Positions 10,547 through 22,249 of a stretch of 64,000 nucleotides of DNA are shown piece by piece. Source of the DNA: Phlegmacium glaucopus (Eukaryota; Basidiomycota; Agaricomycetes; Agaricales; Cortinariaceae). The notes under the pieces were generated by a model. The model saw only the letters and a program-made list of their open reading frames with translations. It was not told the origin of the DNA and did no database searches. The first letter of the stretch is position 1, and each line of letters opens with the position of its first letter. Position numbers and translations under genes: made by a program. The DNA lies in assembly GCA_015039465.1 (NCBI GenBank), contig MU130364.1, forward strand, positions 396,346 to 460,345, in the 5' to 3' direction.

Positions 10547-12080
10547 TCATATAAACATTCGGGTGTCCGAAACAGATACTTTATTTGTAATTTTATTGTT
10601 GGTGAGGGGTAAGTCAGAAATACTGATTTCCGATGGTACAAGCGTTTAAATCACGTGGTACGCAATCCGATATTGTTTTTGAAAGGATGAGGCAGTAAAG
10701 AGTTTTTTTGAGATCTCTTTTTGAGAATGATTTCTGTATCTGAAGCTAGCTATGGGTGGGGACTTTTTTCCACTCTCTACAATAAATATGTGCTACCTTT
10801 TATATGTAAAACAAAAGTAAAATTTATAATGAATTGTTCCAGCACTGTTGATCCTAAAACAAATTGTCCTGTTTTTAAATTAATTTTTTAGAGATGCTAG
10901 CTCTCTTTAGTTGTTTCCATTTCTTGCGTGAGCCCGGTCCTGCCCGTCTCCTGTTTCTTTTGTGTTACGCGTTACTTTTCCAGAATGGGAATAGTCACGC
11001 GTGACAATTCCCAAGGCGGGCGGTCTTTCGTGCGTATGCTCGATGCGTTTGCTCGTGTGAACGAACTCCGTTCCTTACAGATCTTCCTACACAACCTGAA
11101 TTGCTCCGCTTGAACAACGTACTAGGGACTTATTTTTTTCCGTACGTATCATACTATCTGGTTATCGCCTTCGTTTCTCATCCTGACTGCGCCTTTTTCT
11201 GTTTACAAATTATTTTATGCTCTCCGGCCAACATTCGTCCGTTCACGATTCGCTGCGTCTCACATGGTAGCACTTGTTCAACACACTTGCTCAGCTCGTT
11301 TTCAACCTCACTCTAGTGAAGGGCCACTAAATGTTATGGCTTACAACGTGAGTCATATTTGGTTATTAGCCTGTTCATATTCATAGTGACTAATGCTAAT
11401 GGACGCCACAGGTTGGATACCACAATGAACATCACGACTTTCCTTCTATACCATGGAGTCATGGACACGTCTGCCTGCCCTAGCACCTGAATTTTACATC
11501 CATTGTCGCAATAAGAAAGTAGGCTTGCTAAAAATGGCTCGGCTGGACATGCGCGTTTGCTAAGGAAGACTGAAGTGCAACGGAGATTCTATTGTTCTCC
11601 AAGATGGCGGTAGCGGGAATTCGGAGAGGGAGTCCTTATCGTGGCAAGTACCTTACCTTATATAGGATGGTCACGAGCCTAATTTTTTGATGCTATGTAT
11701 GGATGTGTCAATTGTGGTTGATCCTGCATATTTTCCCTTCTGAAGTTCATAACTCCGACCAATAATTGGTTGGTTGGAAATTACTTAAAGTACGTAAAGA
11801 AACTCGTTTTTATTCAGGAATATCAAACCAAATCTGCGGCAGCAAAGATGAATGCCAAGGCTGCTTGAAATACCATGAAAATAGCAACTGTGTTGCTGGA
11901 ATACCCGAAACAAACATCACCGCAAGTCCATTTATCATCGCACTTTGTACGGTTGGACTTGGAGATTGCGAAAAAGAACGCTTTTAGAAGACACTGGCAG
12001 TCAACTCAGATTAGACAGGTTCCCTCAGATTCACCCAGATGTACCCAGATATCCAGAGGTAATAAACATCATTCAGAACC
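10547..12080. other. Intergenic; partly duplicated at 23265-23470 and 18770-19100
   Basis: No gene seen. From 11096 (ATTGCTCCGCTTGAACAAC, then TTTTTTTCCGTACGTATCATAC) to about 11330 the sequence matches 23258-23465. In that unit the same segment directly follows the desaturase relic, so about 550 bp (10547-11095) is either extra here or deleted there. From about 11790 it matches 18770 onward (AAAGAAACTCRTTYTTATTCAGGAATATC). Confidence 0.45.
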
Positions 12081-12480
12081 ACTCAGATTACTCAGGTGGA
12101 AGTAGCTTCTCGTGGCTTTTGAGAGAAGATAGGGATACCCCGGATTCTCCCACAATTATACGAAAGTGCCAGACGTTTTTAGTCCACTGTAAGATTCTTG
12201 TGCTTCCTATTCACCTTTCGGAAGTTTACTCTCGCCGGGACCAAACAATCCCTCTCACTTGACCCGTCAGCGCGTCAGCCCCTGCTCCCATTCGAGTCTT
12301 TTAGGGCTGTTTGCTTCTCACTGCACGATGAATATTAATTCTTGTGTTTCCTATTCACTCGTCGGAAGTTTACTCTCGCCGGGACCAAACAAGCCTTTCT
12401 CACTTGAACTGTCAGCGCATGTCAGCTTCTACTTCCATTCGAGTCCTGCAAAGCTGACACGCTATTCCGGACAAACAAGC
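12081..12480 (-). repeat. Upstream cassette U, partly doubled, beside inhibitor copy 1
   Basis: Minus-strand orientation of the cassette. GATACCCCGGATTCTCCCAC lies at about 12134. The signature GTTTACTCTCGCCGGGACCAAACAA occurs twice, near 12227 and 12368, with TTCCTATTCAC before each. The local doubling and the hAT-type element at 12778 lengthen the spacing to the gene at 13924. Confidence 0.65.
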
Positions 12481-12777
12481 CACCCATGAATTTGTTGAAA
12501 TGTGTGCTAATTGCAATACCACACAGCGGAAAGATATCGATGAGGAAGCAAGAGACCTGCGTTTTTACTCAAAAGTGCATATTTGAACAATTTGAATACA
12601 AGTTATAATACAGCTGTTAATGTAGCAAATTATCTTTGTGAAGGGGTGACAAGTACCCCAGATATTGATCGATGACTGACAGCTCAGCGCTCAGCGGCGC
12701 TCACCTGGTGGCGCAATCTAATCTTATCCATCCGGAATGCTTGTTACGAGTTCCATTTATGGAATTCGTTCTTTTAC

Positions 12778-13461
12778 AGGACCCCGGGCAATGGTAGGCG
12801 AGGCCTGTTCCCGGAAAGGCACCTTTCGTCCGGACAGAGGTTACGTCTTTTTGTCCGGATTGCGCCTGGCCTCCTCAAAATTCCAAAATTTTGTCCGGAT
12901 CTCAGTATCTAGCCTATTTTTCGCCAAAATTTGTCAAAATCGCCACAGACGAGGCAGGGATGCACTGGCAGGAAACAACATATAAGGTATCTAGACAACA
13001 CCAAAAAGCAATAGCTACAATAGACAGGCAGCTTCGTTTGAATTGGTATCTAATAGCACCCTAATCTTCACTGTTATTGTCAGAATTTCTGCCTTGCTTC
13101 TTTGAGAGCTTGAATGAGTACTTGTCAACCTTTTGTAGGGTGCGAAATCTATTCAAATCTGCAAGCGAGAGCTTGAAATAAAATAGCATACAAATCCCAT
13201 ACATGAAAATAAAAATGTATTGAGAGGACTCGAACACCAACTCTCTGGTCTCGACAAACGGCGCTGAACCGGTATGACTGATATATGTCCGGACTGTGGA
13301 CCTGGCTAGATATATGAGACGGAATTTCTGTCCGGATAGATGCCCTGGCTTTTTCGAAAATTTCCTCGATTTTGTCCAGATTTTGCCCCGGCTTTTTTCA
13401 AAATTTCTGGAAAAACCGTCCGGAATGGCATCAGGCCCTACCTACCATTGCCCGGGGTCCT
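12778..13461. mobile_element. hAT-type element, family F, copy 1 (684 bp)
   Basis: Ends are AGGACCCCGGGCAATGGTAG and its near-perfect inverse, with similarity reaching about 30 bp. The 8-bp target duplication TCTTTTAC is at 12770-12777 and 13462-13469. The interior repeats GTCCGGA words (GTCCGGACAGAGG, GTCCGGATTGCG, GTCCGGATCTC, CTGTCCGGATAGATG), as does the second copy at 43550-44319. No transposase is readable. Confidence 0.88.
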
Positions 13462-13846
13462 TCTTTTACCAACTGGTGTTTTTTCGGGGGCCGTCACGGT
13501 GCCTTAGCCAGCAAACGCCGACTTCTTGCGTTCGGGGTCCCTGCACCAAAGCCAGCCTTTGAATCTGGCCTTGCCGGTCAGGATTTCCAGTCCCAAAAGA
13601 AAAAAGAAGAAAAAAGAACTCGTATATGCCGCATGTCACGACGGCCCTCACAGACAAGTCTTCTGAACATGACAATTGTAAGCTGGAGCTCACCACCATA
13701 TATAGTGCCGTTGTACTGAATGGGTAACCATTCAGTACCTTGCCTTTTGGCACAGTCTTGTGCGGCACTCTGGGCCACCTTCCAACAATCACAGATCTGG
13801 ACGGATCTACGCGGCCTTAGAGGGATAATACCAACCACCATTCGCA

Positions 13847-13854
13847 TATAAAAG
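13847..13854 (+). promoter_or_regulatory. TATA box of inhibitor-like copy 1
   Basis: TATAAAAG stands 77 bp before the ATG. The same box sits 74-77 bp before the start in all four paralogues, embedded in similar sequence, so it is a shared core promoter. Confidence 0.65.
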
Positions 13855-13923
13855 ATTCGAAGGAGGGCTTTTGTCAATCCAAAAATCCACCGCATTTTTA
13901 TCCCTGACGCGATCGCCCCAAAG

Positions 13924-14535
13924 ATGCCCCATAGTATTCCTCCTGGACCTTATTATATTGTTGTCGCCCCCAATCCCGGTACACGGTACAGGGCTCTGAC
14001 TAACAACGGGGAAGGGAAACAACTCACCATCGAGTACGAAACTGGCAACGTCAATCAAGAGGTCAATTAATATAACAAATGTGTTCACACTTATCCGCTG
14101 AACTGTTTCTGCATCGCAGTGGTACATCATACCGACGGACGACACTTATAAAATTACGCCAGGACCGCTCGATCCGGCATGTGTCTCAGATTTTGGCCCC
14201 ATCGATCCCAACCAGGTTTTTCTTCTCAAGGAGCTGCAGACATGGTTTTTTCAAGGGCGTTCTGGCACCGAAGACATTTATGAGTGGGTTTGTTTCATAT
14301 CTCCTGCAAAATTTCGCTAACTTACTTATTAGAATTGTTCAACCTAATGATCTTATCGGGGTAGATCGTCTCCTCGCTGTGAACGAAGAGAACGAAAAGG
14401 TGAAAATACTCGACATTTTCTGTAATGATGAGTAGCTGAATGTCTTTCATCCAGGTCATAATCAAAGGTTTCCCTGTTGTCCGTGAGGGACCAGAGAGGC
14501 CGGCTTGGAAACTGATCCCATTGAAGAAGTATTGA
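13924..14535 (+). CDS. Beta-trefoil protease-inhibitor-like protein, copy 1
   Basis: Exons 13924-14061, 14120-14283, 14333-14399 and 14455-14535 join to 149 residues with all junctions GT-AG. The last intron starts in AAG|GTGAAAATA, which removes an apparent stop. The protein begins MPHSIPPGPYYIVVAP, has the repeating pattern of fungal beta-trefoil serine-protease inhibitors (MEROPS I66, cospin type), namely QEWYIIPTDDTYKITPG, QTWFFQ then EDIYEIV, and ends PAWKLIPLKKY. The length of about 150 matches that family. There is no signal peptide, as is usual for these cytoplasmic defence inhibitors. The assignment rests on pattern and size; a lectin-like trefoil is the main alternative. The target protease cannot be read from the sequence. 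Confidence 0.65.
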
Positions 14536-14789
14536 GTTCACATTCAGCGACGGCGCTGCGAGAAGTCAGGAACTGTACGAAGGAAGCCTATCCATAGTTT
14601 TGAATTGTTGTACTTTTTGAAGATCCCATTTGATGACCTATGTTGAAATGTTTAAAGCGGGGCCGGGGCGTGATTGCCCAATTTGTCCTGTCACAGATAA
14701 ATAAATACAAATGCGAATTTACTGCAAACGGTTATGCAACCCACCACGTGCGAACGTGAGTGGACGTAAGGGCATCCCTTCCGTTTTGG

Positions 14790-16495
14790 GCACTCTTCAA
14801 TAACCCAGAAAATCCAGAAAACAATCGGAATAGCACTGTTTCGAACCAGTGAATCGATTGACACGAGCTTATTTCACGATAATGAAGATTTAAAGAAATT
14901 TTGGAGGCCGGGGGCTGGAATCTCGGGAAATGTATTTTTATATAGACCTCTTCCCGTTCGGTCTTTCGACAGATAAGACTTTCATTAATCCGTTCCTGTG
15001 AAAAAAAAACATCAACTTTGGCCTCGGAGGTTATCGAGTACATAGTAATAGTAGCCGACACATGACCAAGCTGTTTGCCGAAAACATGTTTTTTGGACGT
15101 TTTCGGAGGTGTTCTAAATCCGAATCTGAAGATTGCATAAACCGAATTGGATGCCTTTATGTACATGCAGCTACAAACAATACTATGTAGTGCTTCCGTT
15201 GATTGTCCGCAACTGTATATGTACCTGAATACCTAAAGTAAAACGTGTGACAAGAAGGCACACTAAACTTTATAAGTGCCATGATAAGTAATCCGGTAAC
15301 GTGCTCACTCCGTGCTGTTAAACTTATAATGATCTACTACGGCATTTATAAGAATATATGTACGTAAATAAAAAGAGAAATAGGAAGAAAAGGAGGCGCT
15401 TTGTGCCAAAAATAGCTGTGTTGTGCCTCTATGTTCACGAGTGTTCACGGTACGATTAACATTCTCACTGGCAACAACATTGCCGAAGGTGTATGAGCCA
15501 GCCCGGGAGGGAGAGTCCCTGCAGGTTGAAAAGCTCAAAAAGAACATGCGTGGCCTCTGACGTCGACGTTGATCCCTGTCACCGGAACTTCATGGACGAG
15601 GCTAGTGTGGAGGATAAGGCAGGGGATGATGGATTTGAGTTCCGACTGGCGATGCAAAGTTGGTTTTACGTGTACTTGTATTACGGAAATTGAAGAGAAA
15701 CTGATTTTTTTTCCATAAAGAATAAATCCTCCCAGCGATAGTGAATGAATATTACAGCTGCCTGCAAAATACTAGGCCGTTTCGAAAATTTCTGTGTGCG
15801 CCCGTGTTTGGTGCAAATACACTTTTTGGCAGGCCATAATGTCATATCCATTAATAAAAACCTTGTAATTGCCTCAAATGATCGATCAATAATAGCCACT
15901 AATTCCTTGTGATATATAATTTATATATCTTGCTATGATTGATTAATAAATACTGCTGGTCCTTTTCTACAAAACCTAAGTATAAAACATTTATACATCA
16001 AATTTGTAATAGAATAAATTTTTAGTAGCTACCAAACCTAATGTCTGTCGATCCTGTCCATTACGATGGGTACACGATAATGATGAAGATAGAAAAGATA
16101 AAAAGAAACCTTGAAAAGACTACATAGCGATGTCTAAAAATGAAAATATAACTAAATAAAAATAAAAATCTTAACAACAGAAGAACAATGGCGTAATTAA
16201 TCCGGTGGAATATCTGTCAAGTCTGTTGTTTTTAAAAAATCCGCCCACCACCAAGTCATCCAAAAATAACCGAGTTACATGCTTTTGAGGCGATGATTAA
16301 ATCGCAACAGCACCGGCCATCACCAGCATACTCACCACTCCCATTCCTATCCACGCCCCCACCACACTAGTTCCCAACCTTATGCTACGAGCTGTATTTG
16401 TCCCCTTGGATCCGTCTCTCACCCAATCTCTCCACGCCGAATGCATCTCCACTACAAATGCTTCACTCTCCGGGCTCTGCTGCCCCTCCATCCCA
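14790..16495. repeat. Segmental duplication, right copy (matches 1890-3345)
   Basis: Colinear with 1890-3345 (see landmarks there). This copy overlaps the 3' end of the intact glycosidase gene, so it is probably the parental locus. It holds no additional gene that I can support. An AT-rich insertion specific to this copy lies at about 15770-16020. Confidence 0.75.
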
Positions 16496-17887
16496 TACGA
16501 ATCTGGATTTACCACAGGCGTGAGCCACCCGTCCGACGTTAGATGGTTATACCCATCAAAGGATGAAGAAGAGTTGGAGGTGGGAACGGAGGAGGTGCTT
16601 AGTAGAGTCTTACGTGATTTTTCGGCGAAAGGAATATAATGAAATTGTTTCAGCATGACAGCTGCCCGGTAAACTGTGCTTGTGAGAAGGGCGGTGGAAG
16701 CTGCGTCATAGAAATTACCAGGAGCGGTGGATGGTTGGTCAGCGTAGTTTGTGAAAAGGTTTTCCGAGCTCTAGATATTATAGGATTGAGATATCGACAT
16801 GGATAAGTCGAAGAAAAAAATAAAATTCGTACAAGATGGGGATATATCCCCGAATGGATCTCCCGCACCCAGTTTGAAAGGTCATTTTGTTCGGTTTTAA
16901 AGGTGTTGGCGTATTCTGATTGGCGTATCGTCGCTAAAACACGAAGCATACCCGCCGCTGCCCATCCGTTCCCTGTATGTTGGAAAATAAGAGAAAATTG
17001 AAGTAGAGATCTAAGACGCGTATCAACTCAAAAGGCGTCTCGAAACTACGCACCAGTAGACCAAAATCCTTCATCATTACCGCTGGTGCCTAATAAAACG
17101 TGTCTCCACATACTTTGCGTGGGGTCTCGAAGATAATTTCTATACAGCTTGATTTGGTTATAGGATTCGCCTAAGAGGGTGCGATTACGTGAAAGGACGC
17201 CATAGTATGCTAGGAAGGGGGGAACCATGTAGACAAAGTCACTCCTAGAAAAACCTAAGAACTGATCAGTGTCGTTATAACCAGGAAACTCACCATAATT
17301 GTACCTGAGAAATTCGATGTGAGATAGCTCCATCGCTTGTCCTGGGCACATCTTGGAGTAAGAAGTTTAGTTGGTCCCTAGCCGCACCCGCATAGTCAAT
17401 CTGTCCCGCATCCTGGTTCGTCCAATTTGCTAACAAAACGCACATGCCGATGGATGCCGGATCCGCAGCACTTCCATCAGCAGGAATTAAAGCTTGGGGA
17501 CCAACTGTGTTGTTGGTAGCTGTACGGTTTGACACGACGGCTTTGGCGATTGCGAAGAAAGGGGTCAAGGGACTTGTGAGGTTGGAGGGGATGGTAGAAG
17601 GGGGAGGTAATGGCGTTGAAGAAAAAACAGAATAGGCGGATGCGTTGAGTTCAAGGATGGCTTGAGAACGGGTTCCAAGTTCCCAACTAGAAAAGGAATG
17701 AAGTCTGAGACCAGTTAAAAAAGCAGGTGTAAGTTACGAACCTTTTAAGGGCACTTTCTGCTAGTCGAGCACTGATTACATTTATCTGGCCGTTTGTAAA
17801 ATCTTGGGCTCCGGCGAGAAGAGGGGTCCCAAATAAAATAAAAACGAATGTAAGAGCGTTTAGCGCTTTTTGGTGACATTGAATCAT
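16297..17887 (-). CDS. Secreted six-hairpin glycosidase-like protein (GH88/GH105-type fold)
   Basis: The ATG at 17887 starts MIQCHQKALNALTFVFILFG, a signal peptide ending near AGAQ. Spliced exons give SWELGTRSQAILELNASAYS, DGAISHR, VQLWSDFVYMVPPFLAYYG, DEGFWSTGNGWAAAGMLRVL, WVREIHSGIYPHL, then NFYDAASTALLTSTVYRAAV and SDGWLTPVVNPDSYG. The LWSDFVYMVPPFLAYYG and GNGWAAAGM blocks resemble (alpha/alpha)6 unsaturated-uronyl hydrolase-like proteins common in basidiomycetes. The C-terminus is a 22-residue hydrophobic stretch after a Ser/Thr/Gly-rich linker, so the enzyme is probably anchored at the cell surface (GPI or membrane). There are five exons with GT-AG introns. The substrate is unknown. A GH76 mannanase is a weaker alternative. 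Confidence 0.65.
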
Positions 17888-18769
17888 AGTAAAGGCCTTG
17901 GAATCGTAAATGTGGGAGTGTTTGCGGATGACATCGCCAATCCGGGGTGCTCTTGAATTTGAAAGGCACTGATCGTCATGATGATGATAATTTATCCGGC
18001 ACAAGTATCCACAGGACTGATATAACTTTTGACGTAAACATCTCTCGGCATTGGTGATCCGGAATGATGGGATTTCATACTCAGAACATCGGCATCGGCG
18101 TTCGACGTCTCGTTAGTGACTACAGTCTGCCTTCAATATGATATTTAGAAATGAGGAAAACCTCATGTAAGCGGAGGGGAGAGATATTCACGGTGCTTAT
18201 TCCTGGAGCGCTGGCCATACAGAAAGACGTGTCGCAGCAGGGGCGAAGGGTTGCAAGAGAGGCAGAATTCTATCCCGTGAGCTATAAATAGCGAGAGAAA
18301 GAAATAGCTCTCCTAACTGCCCTGGTCCTGGGCATCAATTCCTCAGGAGGGCTGGGGTTGGTAGAAAATTGGATCCACAATTCAAGAAAAAAGGAGCTTA
18401 ACGTGTGTCTGGAAGAGGTTTTAAAAGCTTACCTTACATGCTAGAAGCAGGAATGACAGTAGACGCGGGAACGATGAGCGCGAGAGGGTAGATTAACATT
18501 CTGATCAGTCCTTGTCAATGTGACAAGAGTGACAGGTTTCTTTTCTCACTCTTGACATTCCTCACTCGCTCTTATTTTTATCTTTCCCCACCCTCCACTC
18601 GCTCTTTCGCAAATGAAGCATCTGATTCAGGAAGCAATCAGCGAGTATCCCATGCAAAGATCAACAAATTATGCCGTTATATCCACTTTAGAGCCAACAC
18701 CAACAAATCCCAGTTGTCAGTTGGCTGCAAACTACTTATAAAGTAAGCTTTCTTTTTTTAAACTTTAGC
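17888..18769. other. Intergenic, upstream of the glycosidase gene
   Basis: No gene seen on either strand. Part of it must be the promoter of the minus-strand glycosidase gene; I cannot point to a TATA box with confidence. Confidence 0.4.
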
Positions 18770-19400
18770 ATAAAGAAACTCATTCTTATTCAGGAATATC
18801 AAAACACCATGTCTGCGCAGCGAAGAATTCCCAATTTTTGCTGCCGGAATACCCGAAGCAAATATCACAGCAAGTCCAAGTCCCTCCAAGTTGATCATTG
18901 TTTCTTCGTTTTATACGCGCTTCGTATGGATGGACTTGGAGAGATTGCGAAGACAGACACTTTTAGAGGGCAGTATATGTGAGTCAACTTGGATTTGACT
19001 CGGATTAGGTAGATTCCCTCAGATTCACCCAGTTGTACCCAGATACCTCGAGGTAATGAATACCATCCACATAACTCTTCAGTGTTCACAGCATTCAGAA
19101 CCCCTCAGATTACAGATGGAAGCAGCTTCTCATGGCTTTTGAGAGCAGATAGGGATACCCCGGATTCTCCCACAATTATACAAAGATGCAGCCAAACGCA
19201 AGCCAAATGTTTTTCATCCATTGTAATATTCGTGTGTTTCCTATTCCGAGTCACCTGTCGGAAGTTTACTCTCGCCGGGACCAAACAATCCTTCTCACTT
19301 GAACTGTCACCCTCTGCTTCCATTCGATACAGTATTTCCAGGTCAGCGGCGGAGGCTAGAACTCTCAAAGGTGCAACACGATGATTCTGTGATAAAATGC
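18770..19400 (-). repeat. Upstream cassette U beside inhibitor copy 2
   Basis: Minus-strand orientation. GATACCCCGGATTCTCCCAC is near 19153 and GTTTACTCTCGCCGGGACC near 19263. The left part (18770-19100) matches 11790-12090 beside copy 1, so the duplicated upstream region is at least 600 bp. Confidence 0.65.
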
Positions 19401-19533
19401 CATTAGCATCCCATTGGAAAGCGCTGTTATATCGGAGTAGAATAGTTAACTCGTGACCAACGATTATCAAGGAGGGTTAGTATGCGTATTCGGCGAAATC
19501 CACAAATAGCAGAGTGTACAAACACCATTCACA

Positions 19534-19541
19534 TATAAAAG
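19534..19541 (+). promoter_or_regulatory. TATA box of inhibitor-like copy 2
   Basis: TATAAAAG, 75 bp before the ATG at 19609, in the same sequence context as in copy 1. Confidence 0.65.
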
Positions 19542-19608
19542 AATCAAAGGAGGCTCTTGTCGATCCAAAATCCACCACCTTTCTATCCTTGACGTGACTA
19601 TCCCAAAG

Positions 19609-20246
19609 ATGGCTCTTAATATTCCTCCTGGACCTTATAACATTGCTGTCGCCCCGATTAATAACAATGTACAGGACGGGTTCTTTCTGACTAACAACGG
19701 AGAAGGGAAGCAACTCACCGTCGAGAGCGCAACTGGCGAAGCCAATCAAATAGTCAATTCATATATCAAATGTGTTCATCCATTAATTTGCTGAACTGTT
19801 TCTGCATCGCAGTGGTACATCATACCGACAGATGACGCTGGTCGTTGTACAATTACGCCAGAACCGGTCTCTCCGGCATGTGTCTCGGAGGACGACCCCA
19901 GCAATCCCGACCAGGTTTTCCTTCTCAAGAAGCTGCAGAGATGGGTTTTTAACCTGCTTCCTAACACCAGAGACATCTATGAGTGAGTTTGTTTTATATC
20001 TTCTGCAATATTTTCGCTAACTTACTCATCAGAGTTATTGTATACAATGAGGTTGTCGGGGTACAACGTCTCCTTGGTGTGGATAAAAACAACGAAAAGG
20101 TGAAAGAAAATACTTGACATTGCCTGTAATGATGAATAACTGAAATGCCTTTCATCCAGGTCATAATCAAAGGTTTCCCTATTTTCGCCCCAGAACCAGA
20201 CAGCGTTAAGCCAGCTTGGCAACTGACGCCATTGAAGAAGTATTGA
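19609..20246 (+). CDS. Beta-trefoil protease-inhibitor-like protein, copy 2
   Basis: Same four-exon layout as copy 1. It begins MALNIPPGPYNIAVAP, continues with TNNGEGKQLTVE, WYIIPTDD, ITPEPVSPACVSEDDP, VFLLKKLQRWVF and IYEVIVYNEVVGVQRLLGV, and ends PAWQLTPLKKY. Four inserted bases in GGTGAAAGAAAATACT look like a frameshift in an unspliced reading. They fall inside the third intron, which starts GTGAAA, so the gene is intact in the spliced model. The first exon ends in ATA where the other copies have GAG, just before the donor GTCAATT. Confidence 0.62.
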
Positions 20247-20484
20247 GCAGCGTTGCTAAAAGTCGGGAACTGTATGACGGAAGCCTATCCATAGTTTTGA
20301 ATCGTTGTACTTGTAAAGATCACATCTTATGACCTATGTTGAATGTTCAAAGATCTAGGGATTTTTGTTAGAGTTCGAACTCTGACCAATTATAGCTGTA
20401 GCCGAGTGGAAGCCAGCGGCAAAACTGGAGCGGAGCTGGTACCGGCTCAAAGCGAGTTAGTACTATGTCGTTCGTTCGTTCCTT

Positions 20485-21150
20485 CTCCGATGTTGGTATA
20501 CTATGGGTATGACCAAAGCCGATATAGTCAACAATCTTAGCACCATTGCTATCTTCGTCTTAGGGATTCACGGAGTCTCTCAGCTCTGGCACTGGATCAG
20601 TCAATCCGGTGTGGTTTCTACTCTGCCTACCTCGTTGCTGAGCTGATCCTGGTCATCTCAATTCTCAAAACACAACGATAATGAACCATACATTCGTACA
20701 TTCACCATCACCCCAAATATACCCGATCCGTTATCAGGGAAGCAGTTTAAGTGTTCCCATCATTTATGGCAATCGATGATCGTCTTTGTAGGGGGTAGGG
20801 GGGTGGAAGAGGAGGGGAACGAGGACAAAGAGAAGCCCAAGATTGATCATGGAGAAAAGAACAAAGAAAAAAAACCAAGGAGACCTCCAACGAGAAGCTC
20901 AATAAGACGAAGCCCATCTGGACTCGTAACTCATCAGCCATCACTTCAGAAGAGTACGCTTCCTTCTACAAGAGCTTAACCAAAACTGGAAAGACCATCT
21001 TGCCGTCAATCACTTCTCTCTTTGGTCAACTCGTGTTCAAGTCATTCCCAAACGATTCGTATGCAAATTATATCAGACTTACTCAGAGCTCCCTTTCTCT
21101 ATTCAGTACTCCTTTCTATCTCTTCGAGTCTAACTTGTTTCATCTAAACC
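20485..21150 (+). pseudogene. HSP90 chaperone relic
   Basis: Several frames of the plus strand carry unmistakable HSP90 words in the right order. These are MTKADIVNNLSTIA (family GMTKADLVNNLGTIA), GFYSAYLVAE, KHNDNEPYI, an acidic/lysine linker (EDKEKPKID), NEKLNKTKPIWTRN, SEEYASFYKSLT, NWKDHLAVNHFS in a shifted frame, and TPFYLFESN. Frames change repeatedly and large parts of the N-terminal and middle domains are missing. It is not a processed full copy but a decayed fragment lying between two inhibitor-like genes. In life HSP90 is a cytosolic ATP-driven chaperone. Confidence 0.85.
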
Positions 21151-21260
21151 CAATGCTCAAAGGTTCATCGATGATCTTTAGAAGTACAACAATTCAAAAA
21201 TATGGATAGGCTTCCGTCGTACAGTCCTAACTTCTAGCAGCGCTGTCCCCGCATCTGAAC

Positions 21261-21893
21261 TCAATCCTTCCCTAATGGGACCAGTTCCCAAGCCGGCCTA
21301 ATGCTGTCTGGTTGCAGCGGGCGAATAGGAAATTTTCGGATTATGACCTGGATGAAAGAAATCTGGTTCTTCATCATTACAGAAAATGTCAAGTATTTTC
21401 ACCTTTTCGTTGTTTTCGTCCACACCAAGGAGACGATCTACCCCGACAATACGATCAAATGGAGCAACTCTAATAAGTAAGTTAGCGAAAATTTGCAGAA
21501 GATATGAAAACAAACCCACTCATAGAGGTGTCCATTGTCAGAAATCGGGCTAAAACCCCATCTCTGCACATTCTTGAGAAGAAAAACCTGGTCAGGATTT
21601 TTGGGGACATCCTCCGAAACATATGCCGGAGAGTCCAGATTTGGCGTAATTGTCCAATGACCAGCATTATCTGTCGGTTTGATGTACCACTGCGATACAA
21701 AAACAGTTCAGCCGATAAGTGGACAAACACATTTGTTATATTAATTGACCTCTTGATTGGCTTTGTCAGTTGCATTCTCGACGGTGAGCTGCTTCCCTTC
21801 CCCGTTGTCAGTCAGAAACAACCCGGGCGGTATATCGTTATTAATCCCGGCGACAACAATGTTATAAGCTCCAGGAGGAAGTTTAAGAGTCAT
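21261..21893 (-). CDS. Beta-trefoil protease-inhibitor-like protein, copy 3
   Basis: Minus-strand paralogue with the same three introns. It begins MTLKLPPGAYNIVVAG, continues with FLTDNGEGKQLTVENATDK, WYIKPTDNAGHWTITPN, VFLLKNVQRWGF, LYEVAPFDRIVGVDRLLGV, and after the AAG|GTGAAAATA donor resumes with VIIRKFPIRPLQPD, ending PAWELVPLGKD. It faces copy 2 tail-to-tail across the HSP90 relic. It has no internal stop in the spliced model. Differences from its neighbours are concentrated in predicted loops (for example GINNDIPPG and SPISDNGH), as expected if loops contact a protease. Confidence 0.63.
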
Positions 21894-21962
21894 CTTTGGG
21901 ACAGTCACGTCAAGTATAGAAATGTGGTGGATTTTTGGATTAGCAAAAGCCCTCTTCCAAAT

Positions 21963-21970
21963 CCTTTATA
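21963..21970 (-). promoter_or_regulatory. TATA box of inhibitor-like copy 3
   Basis: TATAAAGG on the minus strand, 77 bp before the start codon. Confidence 0.6.
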
Positions 21971-22249
21971 TGCGAATGGTGGTTGTACACTTTGCCATTT
22001 GTGGACAATTTCCGAATATGCGTACTATCCCTCCTTAATACCGTTGTCGTCATGAGGGAACTATTCTATTCTATTCTATAACGGCGTTTTCCGCTCGGAT
22101 GCCAATGCGCTTTTTATACAGGACACGTCGTGTTGCACCTTTGAGAGTTCTAGCCTCCTTCGCTGAACTGGAAATACCGTACCTCTGTCACGATTTGCAG
22201 ATACCCCGGAAATATCGCGACTTCGAAAGTCTAGCCTCCACCTTATAAG

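Noticed and set aside
13190..13290. tRNA-like sequence (minus strand, with a GTTCGAGTCCTC box B-like element)
   Set aside because: No acceptor, D or anticodon stem can be folded. It lies inside a hAT-type element and may be a tRNA-derived scrap at most.
16297..17887. GH76 endo-mannanase assignment
   Set aside because: The VYMVPPFLAYYG and NGWAAAGM blocks fit GH88/GH105-type six-hairpin proteins better, and no double-Asp GH76 motif is seen.
20090..20120. Frameshift making inhibitor copy 2 a pseudogene
   Set aside because: The extra four bases fall in the third intron, whose donor (AAG|GTGAAA) is shared by the paralogues, so the spliced frame is intact.
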